Assembly: GCA_937976375.1 (NCBI GenBank)
Contig: CALJRU010000075.1
Coordinates: forward strand, 1-6,351
Source: an uncultured Peptococcaceae bacterium
GTDB taxonomy: Bacteria > Bacillota > Peptococcia > Peptococcales > Peptococcaceae
Direction: 5' to 3'
Length of the DNA stretch: 6,351 bases
Below the pieces are notes generated by a model that ran no database searches, was not told the origin of the DNA, and was given only the letters and a program-made list of their open reading frames with translations. Positions within the stretch are counted from its first letter, which is position 1. The number at the start of each line of letters is the position of its first letter. The translations under genes were made by a program, and so were the position numbers. Below are positions 6,311 through 6,351 of the stretch, one piece after another.

Positions 6311-6337
6311 TGGGGGGATGATCAATTTTTGGGGGGA
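6311..6337. repeat. Direct repeat TGGGGGGA x2
   Basis: The 8-mer occurs at 6311-6318 and 6330-6337, 19 nt apart, with the palindrome TGATCA (6319-6324) between. Its function is unknown. It lies in the short tail 6294-6351, which has no assignable gene. Confidence 0.5.
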
Positions 6338-6351
6338 CTTTACTTTCTTCC

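Noticed and set aside
6311..6337. G-quadruplex formed by the two G6 runs
   Set aside because: Only two long G runs are present; a three-tetrad fold would need zero-length loops, so support is weak.
6318..6351. New + strand gene starting at ATG 6318
   Set aside because: The G6 run abuts the ATG with no spacing for a ribosome site and only 11 codons are visible; this is too little to call.
1..6351. CRISPR array, tRNA, rRNA or insertion sequence
   Set aside because: No regularly spaced repeats, cloverleaf, rRNA-like segments, transposase motifs or terminal inverted repeats were seen on either strand.

Overview
The window looks like chromosomal DNA of a Gram-positive Bacillota, most likely an anaerobic Clostridia- or Negativicutes-type bacterium. 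The evidence is strong AGGAGG-type ribosome sites, Sec signal peptides of the MKKTKKR...AFA type, intrinsic hairpin/T-tract terminators, and secreted proteins ending in the 'copper amine oxidase N-terminal-like' stalk domain that is common in this phylum. I cannot name a genus. All three protein genes lie on the + strand.

Layout. (1) Positions 1-2234: the 3' part of a gene for a large secreted protein. It has a signal peptide cut by the window edge, several beta-rich Ig-like modules and a C-terminal stalk domain. (2) 2235-2411: a clean intrinsic terminator, a weak promoter candidate and a strong ribosome site. (3) 2412-5105: a complete 897-residue secreted protein with two tandem parallel beta-helix (pectin-lyase-fold) modules, an InlB B-repeat-like domain, and a stalk domain about 70% identical to that of the first gene. 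(4) 5106-5234: a second terminator, then a short promoter/leader. (5) 5235-6176: an Abi_2 (AbiD/AbiF-type) abortive-infection protein carrying the HEPN ribonuclease motif R-x4-H. (6) 6145-6293: a near-consensus promoter (TTGACA, 17 bp, TAGAAT) that overlaps the stop codon of the Abi gene and is followed at once by three compact hairpins, two of them terminator-like. (7) 6294-6351: a short tail with a repeated TGGGGGGA and no assignable gene.

How it fits together. The first two genes are separately terminated members of one surface-protein family: different exposed 'head' modules on a common C-terminal cassette. Each gene shifts from AT-rich to more GC-rich codons towards that cassette. The Abi gene is a different kind of locus, much richer in GC, and probably a phage-defence or toxin unit. 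The most interesting point is that it appears to be paired with its own small RNA gene of roughly 65-105 nt, driven by a better promoter than the toxin's. This is the arrangement expected of an RNA-antitoxin or guide partner, and a conserved RNA family associated with abiF-like genes is known. That pairing is inferred from the sequence here and has not been shown.
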